A DNA stretch of 64,000 nucleotides, taken from positions 51,020,786 through 51,084,785 of the forward strand of contig OY755046.1 in the NCBI GenBank assembly GCA_963576565.1, read 5' to 3'. Below the pieces are notes generated by a model. It searched no databases and was not told the DNA's origin. It saw only the letters and a list, made by a program, of their open reading frames with translations. Positions 21,751 to 31,689 of this stretch are shown piece by piece (the first letter of the stretch is position 1; each line of letters begins with the position of its first letter). The position numbers were made by a program, and so were the translations under genes. Source of the stretch: Aspidapion aeneum. Taxonomy: Eukaryota; Arthropoda; Insecta; Coleoptera; Brentidae.

Positions 21751-22109
21751 ACCTACGTATAACCTAAGAAATAATAGACCATCTGTTTTAAAATTGCTGC
21801 TGACAAACTCCTCGACAAACTCCAATATACAAACATTTTTTTATTATCCTCCAGGACCACAAAGTACCCGCATAATGAATCATGGTTTTGTTGGATCTCT
21901 AATACCTCATTCCTATTTTCATAAAATTTAAATATTAAACTAAAAACAAAACGAAATAATGCGTAATTTGGGTTAACTTGGCTAATAAAAATTACTATTT
22001 TGTGGTGATTATAATAAATTTTATTACGAAATTAACAAGCAATTATATTTAACCATAAAAATTTTTAAATAAAAAAGCAGCAATGTCAAGTTTAAATTAA
22101 CTACATCAA

Positions 22110-22345
22110 CTAGGGTGAAGGTGAAAATATCGAAAGACAAAATCTTAAAAACGAAAGATCAAACGACAAAAGATCCAAAAACAAAAGGGAGCTCAAATTC
22201 AAAAAATCTCGAAAAACAAAATCTCAAATGGCAATTTATCGAACGGCAAAATATCGAAAAGCAAAACATCTTGAAAGACAAAATCTCGAACGACAAAAAT
22301 CGAAAAATATTAAAATGCGAAAAAGGACGAAATAAAAACTTAAGC
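22110..22345 (+). repeat. array related to the foldback minisatellite
   Basis: About a dozen phrases such as TATCGAAAGACAAAATC, CGAACGGCAAAATATCGAAA and CTCGAACGACAAAAATCG follow one another. The unit matches in style and length (~15-16 bp) the AAAAGATCGAAAGAC arrays at 3335-3620, but is more diverged and has no second arm nearby. Confidence 0.6.
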
Positions 22346-22357
22346 TGACCGACCTGG

Positions 22358-22915
22358 TTAGGGTAGTACCGAGGGGTGAACAGCTAACCCAAAATGTGTA
22401 CACCGATTGTGAAAATCCACAATCTTTTGCTAAGATTGTCTAAAGATTGTGAGGGATTGTGGTAAGATTGTGAGGGATTGTGGAGGCCTGTGCAATGGCG
22501 TAGCGTGCCTGAAGAGGCGGGGGGGCCGACAGCCCATTAAAAATTCTTGCGACCAAAAAAAAAAAAAAAGGTCACCATGTCTCTAGTTTCTTTTGCCGCC
22601 CTCTTAATTTCCCCCTTTACCGGCCCTGCTACTTAATACCAAGGGTGAACAGGGAACCCAAAATAAGTACACCGATTGTGAAAATCCACAATATTTTGCT
22701 AAGCTTGTGAGGGATTGTGTCAAGATTGTGAGGGATTGTGGTAACATTGTGAGGGATTGTGAAGGATTGTGGTAAGATTGTGAAGGATTGTGAGAGATTG
22801 TGACAGATTGTGGGTGATTGGAAGGGATTGTGTAAAGATTGTGAAGGATTGTGAACAGATTGTGAGAAATGTGTACACCGATTGTGAGAGCTGTTCACCC
22901 CTCGGGTAGTACCAT
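22358..22915. mobile_element. tandem-repeat element with inverted ends
   Basis: The left end reads GGTAGTACCGAGGGGTGAAC (about 22361); the right end is the inverted GGTACTACCCGAGGGGTGAA (about 22914). Next to each lies GTGTACACCGATTGTGA. The interior is a tandem array of ~19-bp units such as AAGATTGTGAGGGATTGTGG (22425-22485 and 22700-22865). An internal partial copy of the left end occurs near 22640, after a G-rich hAT-like insertion (22492-22625). No coding content is credible. Confidence 0.7.
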
Positions 22916-23027
22916 AACTTCACTTTGGTTGGGTTTGTATACATTGCACGATAACTGTAAATTTTAATATCTTTTGAATTCAAGCAGTTAAGAACAACTG
23001 AGAATTGCAATGTAATGCAACTTATTC

Positions 23028-23180
23028 AAGGGCCCACCCAGGAGGGAGGGGGAACTCGCCCCCCCCCCCAAGCATAAGATTTTTTAGATATTTTCCACAT
23101 ATTTCATGAATAAAAAAAAATGCATGAAATAAGACATCATGGGGTCTCGCCCCCCGCCCCAAGACCGGGGTGCGCTACTG
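23028..23180. mobile_element. hAT-type MITE, third member of the G-rich family
   Basis: AAGGGCCCACCCAGGAGG on the left and the inverted CAGTAGCGCACCCCGG on the right. The interior TTTTCCACATATTTCATGAA and GACATCATGGGGTCTCGCC are shared with 13249-13414. The target duplication is unclear. Confidence 0.65.
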
Positions 23181-23616
23181 ACTACTTAGACTTAAACATA
23201 AACGCCTAAAAGTTTATCCCGATAATAATTACAGTTTTAAAACGTTATGTAAATAACCTAAAAATAAAATTTAAAAATAAAATTTACCTAATTAAAACAT
23301 AACATGCACCAAGCTTAACAAAACGCTACTTGAATTTCTTAAGAGTGTTAAATAATTACATATTTACACAAGTGCAGCTCATGGAAAACAGAGAAAGGAT
23401 TTTTCACACGAATATTTCCTATACACAACATTTTGATACAATAAAAAATCATAATATATCAAATAATATAATGCAATATGCTTATATACATAGCTAAAGG
23501 TTCTAAGCTTCTCCCTTGAAATAATTTTTAAAATGCTTTAATACCCATAAGAAATACTTAGTAACTAAAAAAAATACAGGGTTATCCGGCAAAAACGTAC
23601 CAGAGGCAATTTTGAG

Positions 23617-24093
23617 TATAGTGATTGCAAAGTCAATTGAACAAAGATAAAAGCCGACCATCGGCGTATACCTTTATAGAAAGTGACATGGGCAGCGGTA
23701 GATAAACTCTTGAAAATTATTTAATTTAATTATGGCGTAACTAAATAGACAATGAAACTTAATATTCCTACACCTACAGAAACGACACTGACTTATTTTC
23801 TAACTCTGCATACTGCCGACGAAAGAGGTCCCGAAAGACACACCCGAAAGCAATTAAAAGCGCACCTCAAAAAAATCTGCCAGTCAGGTGCCGTCCATCC
23901 ACCTGGGCTCGGTCGGTCGGAAAATAAATACTTTGTGGTCGAACCAAAAAGAGCCGCGGCTCATCTATGTCGGTACGGTTGAAATTATACCAGGAAGATT
24001 TTATATGAATTTGGATAACTTTTGAAGGGCAGAATCAAGCAAAATTTCATAAAATTGATAGAACCCCGTATTAGGAGGTTCGTCAATTGACTG
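23617..24093. mobile_element. copy 2 of the 16671 MITE
   Basis: Shares most of its sequence with 16671-17155, including AAAGCCGACCATCGGC and AACCCCGTATTAGGAG. The ends are TATAGTGATTGCAAAGTCAA and a weak inverted GTCAATTGAC, so they have diverged. The 77-codon frame at 23752-23982 is not conserved in copy 1 and is not a gene. Confidence 0.75.
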
Positions 24094-24119
24094 GAAGTTG
24101 ATAGATAGAAATAATTCAA

Positions 24120-24220
24120 CGGCACAAAAATGTGTCCCTCTTGCAAACAAAATCAACGTGTCCGAGGATTTTTTGAAAAACTTTCTGTAAATACTTGAAA
24201 GGGCAACCCGTTATACAAAG
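24120..24220. repeat. fragment of the 18211 MITE family
   Basis: TCTTGCAAACAAAATCAACGTG followed by AACCCGTTATACAAAG matches one arm of the 18211-18496 element. Confidence 0.45.
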
Positions 24221-24229
24221 ATATTTTCG

Positions 24230-25295
24230 AGTATGTTTCCTTAACTCCACTTAACTTTAATCAACTCACAAACTTTAAAGAAGAGATCGTTTGACAAACT
24301 AACTAATTTGACAAAAAGTCGAAAATAGAACAAAAAGTAAACTTTCTTATTTTCATTTAAACTTTCAACAGCTTAAATAAAAAAGATAAGTGCTTTTCCA
24401 CCCTTTTTCAACCTTATTTCCCCACTTTTCTTATCCCAGATTACTCCAAAATTGCTTTTAGTTTCAAAGTTTGCTACCCTTGACCCTTCAGATCAGGTCC
24501 AAACCACTCCAGATGGCAATATCATTTATTTGATAGCAACATATATTTTATTTAATTAGGAGATATAAATAGTATAAAATCTTTAATCATTCATAATCAA
24601 AAAGATGAATCCTAACGAAAACTTGGACCCTTAGGAACTTAACGCGTTAAGGCATGAAAAAAACAAAGGAACTAGGTGTCAGAAGTGATACCCATATAAT
24701 ATTAATCAAATACAAGCAATGTGAAATGCGATTCCATGAAAAAAATATTATAAAAACTTGAAAGTTTTCTTTTAATTCGATAAAAAAAAGACCAGGGGTA
24801 AATTACTGTGACTATATAACGCACAAAAGGATCAAATTAGAAGTTTCTAAGGTTTCGTTTCTAGTACTTTTACTTCTTGCTGAGAATCTAATTAGTTTTG
24901 CACCTGAGATAATTTTAGAAATCATCTATGTATCTATAAAAACACACATCGAAATATTACAAAAAATGTTTCTTCGTAAATGTAATTAAGCTAAGGAAAA
25001 AAGCTACAAGTTAAAAAAATAATATCATTCACAAATATAAATTACATGCCCTGATAAAATATTTATATTTTCAAGGATTATCCTAGAAATGAATGAAAAT
25101 CCTCGATGAAATCTGAGATCGATCAATCTTAGGACGAATTAGTTCTTTCATTTACCATAGTCAGTCTTCGTACTCGGGATCTAGACGTTCTAGGAGACTA
25201 AAAACGTCATCTTCTAAAGAAATGATTTAAACAGTTCACAAATTCGTTTTAAAAGATCGCAGATTATGACAGGTAAATAGAGAGGAGGGTGTAGT
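24230..25295. other. gene-free AT-rich stretch
   Basis: No supported feature was seen. Confidence 0.4.
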
Positions 25296-25310
25296 CAGGA
25301 GAGCGAGTAG

Positions 25311-25638
25311 CAAGGGCGGATCCAAAGGTGCTTCTCGGGGGGGGGGGGGGGGGGGGGTTCGGGTCGGTTCGTTTCGGTTCGGGGGGGGGGGCACTTTAGG
25401 TGACATTCTCTGTTGTATATATTTTTTTGAGTAGCATTTTATTGAATTAGTCAATGGTTGTAATTTCGATGATAATAACAATACACAACACTTTCATGCG
25501 CCGCAAGCAAAAATTTTGAATTTGTATTAGCACAAACATTACTTTTTACTAATTTTTTGTATATTTAATAAATTCTCGGGGGGGGGGGGGTGCAAGTGCC
25601 CCTAGTGCCACCCCCCCCCCCCCCTGGATCCGCCACTG
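25311..25638. mobile_element. hAT MITE with perfect 8-bp duplication
   Basis: The ends are CAAGGGCGGATCCAAAGG and the inverted CAGTGGCGGATCCAGG. GCGAGTAG flanks it on both sides (25303-25310 and 25639-25646), an exact 8-bp duplication as expected for hAT. The left half contains long G-runs and TTCGGGTCGGTTCG. The interior phrase TAGGTGACATTCTCTGTTG is shared with the copy at 54106. No transposase is encoded. Confidence 0.88.
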
Positions 25639-25649
25639 GCGAGTAGGTC

Positions 25650-26850
25650 CTCTATATTTTGTAGGTGCCTACGTTTGCTCACGACGACGGAACTTAAGCT
25701 CAATCGTGTGGCGATTTCAGAGTATAAGCAAGTCCTTAAAGGAATCTGAAATTAAAGTAGTTTTCGTCATATTTCATCTTTCTCTTAAAATTACTGGTTG
25801 AGTTATTATTAAATTTTTATAAAATCCCCAAAAATATTTGTTATTTTTAATTACAAATTTTAAAAACAAATTCATTGGATGTTTCAATATAAATCCAGCC
25901 ATCAACAGGCATCGACTCTACAAGCCGCAGAGAATTGTTGGCAACAATCAATTGTATCGAAAATTTAGAAGAAGTTATTTGATGGCTTCAAAACTTTAGA
26001 GAACCTTTTTGATTGCATCGATTACCTCATTCATGAGATTCATTAAACTCTCCCTATTACTGCTCAGACCTCATCCAGGTGACTTTTCATCTAGGTTTTT
26101 ACCAAATAACAGTCGAAACAATGGACAGCAAAGGATAAAGTTTCAAAAAAGCAAAGGCAGTTCCGTTTTGCTGAAAAGGCCATGAGATTGGAAAAATGCT
26201 ACAAAGTCAGTTCTTGTAAAATAAGAAACTACACTTAGAGCATCCTGGATTGAATTGGTTACTGAATCGTTCATAAAGATAAAAAATATGTTACCTACTC
26301 GCGTGAGGTAAAGTTACTTTACTGCACGCGCACTACTTAGAAACCTTAGCAACGCGTCAATAAGACAGCTTCAATATTTGTTTACATTTCAATTTCGTCT
26401 AATTTGACAAATTAAATTCATTAAATCATAACACATGCGGAAAGTGTCTTGATCAATGAACCACCCTTGACGGCTTGACCAACTGCCGTCACGTGCGGTA
26501 AAGTATTCTTTCCACACTTGCTAGGTAAATGACTATTAAAAAGATTGCATATATTGATATAAAATTAAAATCAAATTAGGAGTGTCACCCGCATTTAGGT
26601 ATCAACATTTTCTATTCTGGATTATTATTTGTTCTGTGTTTTCTTATTTGCTTTTCACTTCCATGATTTCTTTGATAAACTTATTGCCCACCTTCCAATT
26701 ATCTTTGTCTGTTATCATCTGGCGATTGATGGTGGCGAATTATTTGTTCAGGCATGATATTTTCTTTGATAATATTTGTTATAATATCACGTTCCTCTTT
26801 TCTGTAAATTTTAGGCAGTGGGTCAGTGTATAGCATGCGTTGTCAATGCC
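25650..26850. other. gene-free stretch
   Basis: The frame at 26582-26833 encodes a hydrophobic peptide without a recognisable family. No intron-exon structure was supported. Confidence 0.35.
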
Positions 26851-26867
26851 CGTATAGTAATTAGTAT

Positions 26868-26940
26868 TCTTATAACCAACCAAGCTAACCAACTACCCTA
26901 ACCAACCAACCTAACGAAATAACCTAACCTACCAACCGTA
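26868..26940. repeat. CTAACC/AACCAACC-rich tract
   Basis: Irregular CTAACC, CCAACC and AACCTAACC words. It resembles the insect telomere repeat CCTAA only loosely, and is best read as a short simple-sequence tract. Confidence 0.6.
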
Positions 26941-26959
26941 AGTAAATAATTCATATTGT

Positions 26960-27765
26960 CGTAAAAAGCTTAGTTCTTAAGAAAATTGGATAAAACCTAC
27001 AAAAAAATTGATTAGTTTGGTGATGGTGATTAAATAATTACTTTAATTTAAGGACCCCACTGGAGGGGTAGCTATGGAGTAACTTCCACTTTGTTATACG
27101 GCTTTGACAGGAAATTTTATTGTTTATGACGAAGTATAGAACACATTTTTTGATAAGGACCTGGGTTTTTAAGAAAATTGAAAAACATGTTTTTTTTAAT
27201 GATTTTTTTTAATCACCCCCATTTACGGACGTGGCTGCAGAGTTTATTATAAGTCAAACCTCAGCGAGTTTCACACACTTCAAAGGGAATTTTACTGTCT
27301 ACAATAAAGTATAGTATATATTTTTTCATATTAACCTTAGTTTCTGAGAAAATGAGATAAAACCTGTAACAAAAATGGTTTATTTTTATTTTTTAAATTA
27401 TTTCATTTAAGGATGCCCCTAAAGTTTTAATTATGAAACGATTCCGATTATTTTATACATCATTTTAAAGGAAATGTTATTGACTAAAATAAAATATAAC
27501 ACATGTTTTCCTGTAGATATTAGTGTTAAAAAAAATCAAATAAATCTTGAGAAAAACATGGGAATTATTTCAACTTTTTAAAAAAAATTCAATTAACGGA
27601 CGCCGCTTGAAACTTTTTTATTAGTCTAACTGCATTGAGTTATAACTTGTTGAAAAGGGAATTTTATTGTCCACAATAAAGTATATTATACGTTTTCCTG
27701 TTAGAAGCTTAATTTTTAAGAAAATTTGAACAAACCTTAAACTTTCAGATTTTGAAATTGAAAAC
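26960..27765. repeat. satellite-like array of ~185-bp monomers
   Basis: The phrase AAGAAAATTGGATAAAACC-like recurs at about 26977, 27171, 27347, 27531 and 27718, spacing 176-194 bp. Each unit also carries GGAATTTTATTGTCTACAAT and AAAGTATA-type phrases. Identity between units is low, suggesting an old array of four to five monomers. Confidence 0.7.
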
Positions 27766-27767
27766 AA

Positions 27768-28483
27768 TACCTTCTCTAGCCATTGCTGCACGGGCTAGGA
27801 AGGTAAAAATCGTTTCGTCCGTTATAGAAATTATTAAGGAATTAAAGCTTATTTCAGAGGTTACTTGATGATTATTAGGGTACGTAATGTTCATTAGTAT
27901 AGGTTGAGTTAAATGGTTTAATGTTTAGTCATTAAAAATAACTGGGGAAAACATATATCATAATGACAATAATTGGAAGTATTTCTTATGTCAAGCTAGT
28001 TTGGTATACGGGATAATTTTACAAGGGATAATAGCACCTATTATGTTTTTTTTTATACTCACTTTGTAAGTTATTACTGAGGATCTTGTTTTCATGAATA
28101 TGATGAATTTTCAATACGGTTAATAGTGCTTAAGCGTGGCCATATGTTAGCAATTTCGGAGGCTACATTAGACTTTATCAAAATAAATGAAGAGCCAAAA
28201 ATAACGTTGATTGGAAACATATCAATCCGAAAATAACTCGTCATAATTTTGAAATTTGGCAGCAGTATTCTAAGTCCTCGCGTTTTATGAGTATTCTTAA
28301 AATTGATTTTTCTTACATTAAAATTGTATTAGTTCTAGAATTACCTCGTCAAATGTACATAATTTTTACAATTGCATTTCAGTATTTTCGCACAAGCTTA
28401 AAATTTTAATAACTGTTGAAGGATATTTCATTAAAATAAATACTGCTCTTGCGAATTTTATTTTTGACTTCCTAGCCCGCACA
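27768..28483. repeat. repeat of the GGCTAGGAAGGTA family, interrupted
   Basis: ACGGGCTAGGAAGGTA (27790) and CTTCCTAGCCCGCACA (about 28468) mark ends of a family also seen near 30150, 32811-33560 and 44345-44835. The hAT element at 28484 sits inside the second one. Confidence 0.4.
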
Positions 28484-29260
28484 TAGGGTTGCCAACCCGT
28501 CCTGATTTCTCAGGACTCCTGAGTTTTATCAAAATATCCTGCGTCCTGACAACACCCTTATCAGGACAGCAAATGTCCCGATTTCGAGCATGGAAAAATA
28601 AGACTTCTCAAATCTGTAGTCTTCAATCAAATCTGATTTCAAAAGAAAAAGTATAACTTGATTTGTTCTTATAATTTACATTTCTTTCTCAACGTTATTA
28701 TATTTTCCAATATTGCCATACATGCTTCGATTTTTCAAAATACATATCGTTTCTCCACCGATGATGTCATCAAAAAAGTTGAAAAAACATTAATTTTAGC
28801 ATTTTTAATAGCTTTCCAACGATGTATTACAACATCAATTTATGCTACATGTAAAGCAAATATTTCATTTCTTTTTAAACATACCAGATATGATGTAATT
28901 AGGGTGGTAGGGAAAGTAACTTTGATCGAGTGTCTCCCCGACGCTTTTTTGTATTAGTATATTGACAAGCATCGTAAAAATTTCTAACTGGTAACCGAAA
29001 GTGAAATATTTTTATGGTATTTGTCAACAAATCCATGGACCTACTAAATATGTAATGTCTTAGCAAAATTAAAAAAAAAATTTAAGATACTAATTTAAAA
29101 AATTTTTAGATCTTTTATGTTTTAGTTTTTTATAATTATATTAAATTATAATTTGTGGATGTCTTGATTTTAAACTAAATGTCCTGACAATTTAAAACAA
29201 ATGTCCTTACAATTTAAAACAAATATCCTGACAAATCTAAATTCAAAGTTGGCAACCCTA
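28484..29260. mobile_element. hAT-type element, 777 bp, perfect 13-bp ends and 8-bp duplication
   Basis: The tips are TAGGGTTGCCAAC and its exact reverse complement. CCCGCACA occurs directly outside both tips (28476-28483 and 29261-29268). Subterminal phrases TATCCTGCGTCCTGACAAC on the left and repeated ATGTCCTGACAATTTAAAAC on the right look like transposase-binding repeats. The 99-codon frame at 28658-28957 has no transposase motif, so the element is non-autonomous. An isolated similar tip occurs near 29936 (CAGGGTTGCCAAACAC). Confidence 0.88.
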
Positions 29261-29269
29261 CCCGCACAG

Positions 29270-31180
29270 CTAGATTTTTAATAAGTTTAAGCTTGAGGTT
29301 TGCCACTGTTTGAAAAAATACAAATTTGAACAAAATGTCAAAAACATTATCATTTTTCAGGTTTTTTAATAGGTTGAGTAAAAACATTTGGTCAAAAATA
29401 TAAAAAAGAAAAATAAGGATAACTTTTTTGTAACTAGGAAACGTTTTTCGGAATATGGTAGAACAGATTTTTATCAATAATTTGAGCCATAAGAAAAAAC
29501 TTCGTAGCACCTTTGATTCTAAGATAGTGTGAACCGATCAGTAAATGACCACTGAAGGAAAGAGTCATTGTAAAATGTCTGTCAAAAAAAAACTTAAAAC
29601 TAAATTATGACATTTTGGTAAACAGTCTCTATCTATCTATTTAAGTGAATGATTCACTGGATTTTTCAGTTTTTACAATACCAGTAGATAATCACACAAA
29701 AAAAGATATGTTTTTGATGTTAATTAAATACATAACAACTTAAAAAATGCTAACTTTAACATCCTTTCATGCAGTTTAAGTAAACATACTTAATAATTTT
29801 ACAATTTTTATAGTTTTTTTTTGCAAAATTAATAAGCCTTGTGCTTTGCTTACCTATTATTTTTATATAAACTTTTTAGTAAACACAAACAGCTGTACTT
29901 TTGATTGACATTTGCAAAACACTGTTTGTTATGCAGGGTTGCCAAACACATAAGGAAGTTGGGAAATATGGTAAGGATCAAATTGCAGAATTATTTATTT
30001 ATTTTGTTTTTCACAACTCTTAATAATACAAAAAACATTACAGGATGGTCATCCACTGGTACGTGGTTATTCACTGGTCGGTTCACCCTATTTATAAAAA
30101 AATGTTTTCAAGGCTGATATAGCGTGAAGTTCGCTTGAAGTGTGCTAATGGGCTAGGAAGGTATCAGATCGATGAATCCATTTATTTCAAATCAATGTGC
30201 ACAATTACTTATGACTATCGCACATAATTATAGTGATGAAGAGAGACCCTATAGAATATACTGCGTGAACAAGTTCACGTCTAGGGGTATAAATTTCCAT
30301 AAGAGGATAAAAAACAGATAGAGTATAGCATTTATTAAAAAGTGACCGCGATACGTCGGAGTCCAGAAGAAAGCTTTGCAGCGTTGTCAAAGGTAACCTT
30401 AATAAGGCACTCGTCAAGGGGCGAATAATCTGAAATATTTTTTTGGGGCGAGAATTATTACTACTTGTCACCATACAAGAAGTGGACTATTAAAAACGTG
30501 AACATTTTATTTTTAAAATTTTATTAAATGTGAGTTTTTAGTTCCTAAAACACCTAGATCGGATGGTAAAATTAATTGTCTCTCTCAATACACGATAACT
30601 CAAGAACACCTCAAACGGCGATCAAAATTTTCGTTTTTAGTTTAAAAGGCATTATTACTCATAATTATGATATTTGTATTGAAAAATTACTAAATGAGCT
30701 TCGCGGAACTACTTTTGAGGTTCAATACCACCTCTGCCGCCCCTCTAAGGTTTCGAACACCCTTCCGCGTCCTATAACCACGCGGCGTTCACTGTGGTCT
30801 ACCATTACCTTTGTTAGGGTTCGACAAAAAATGCATTAAAAAAAAACGAAAATTAAATAATAGTTAGCTTAGCCAATAGATCGGTAAACTGTGGTGTAAA
30901 AAAATTGACTTTAGTGAATGTGAAACGAAAATCAATAACAAGAATAACACTTTAAAATTTTGTTTCTTTGTAGTAAGTGACTGTTTGTTTGTAGTTAGTG
31001 AATTATTTACATTAAGGAACAAGCAGAATTTTAAGGCATTATTCTGGTTTCTATCACCCCGTTTGCTGAATGCACTTACATAAAACAGAAAAGTTGACCT
31101 TTCGCGAACCAAGTAGCGGATTATAATGATATTTTTGCTAAACTGGCAACGTTGGTCTGTTCTCCCATGCAATCCTTATG
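29270..31180. other. gene-free stretch
   Basis: Contains one end of the GGCTAGGAAGGTA family near 30110-30175. Frames at 29214-29510, 30205-30474, 30576-30839 and 30864-31172 show no motif. Confidence 0.4.
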
Positions 31181-31182
31181 GT

Positions 31183-31262
31183 AAGAAATGGCGAAAAGGG
31201 CGCTTCATGTGCCTAGTCGCCACTCGCCAGGCCTAGAGCTTACCCCACACTACTACTACTGG
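31183..31262 (+). pseudogene. LINE 3' tail fragment
   Basis: AAAAGGGCGCTTCATGTGCC followed by TAGTCGCCA and CCCCACACTACTACTACT matches, in opposite orientation, the sequence just downstream of the minus-strand LINE C-terminus at 58292-58370. It is probably an extremely 5'-truncated insertion of the same LINE. Confidence 0.65.
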
Positions 31263-31689
31263 TAAGAAAAATAAAATTTCTATTTAATTTTGAAACTTTT
31301 CAATTAAATTACTTTCTCAGCTAGTTAAAATTTTCGTCATTTAGCGCTTTTATAAAGCACACTATCAATACTTTAAAATTTAATAATTGAAATTGTTCAG
31401 TACCCTCATAGCATAGTCTCTTTATTGACTTTTGCCTTTTGAAAGACCTCCTTTTCCAATTTCAAAGAGTTATATAACTTCTGGGAGACTGCAGCCTGTG
31501 ATATAGATATCGAGAGTAGGTCACTTCAAAAGATATATACTCTTTGGGATTTCAATATGGGGACACCAACTTGGTTTTATTGTAAACATTTTGAATTGAT
31601 AAAAGTCTTAAGGGACTTACTGGTTTAAAATGAACGAATTTTATTCACGACTTTCTGGTAAATCTAGAATTATAAGAATTTGATTTGAT

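Noticed and set aside
22358..22915. CRISPR-like regular repeat
   Set aside because: Units are contiguous without unique spacers, in a eukaryotic context; it is a tandem repeat between inverted ends.
26868..26940. Telomere-like CCTAA repeats
   Set aside because: Only a few irregular units, mixed with CCAACC words; not an array.
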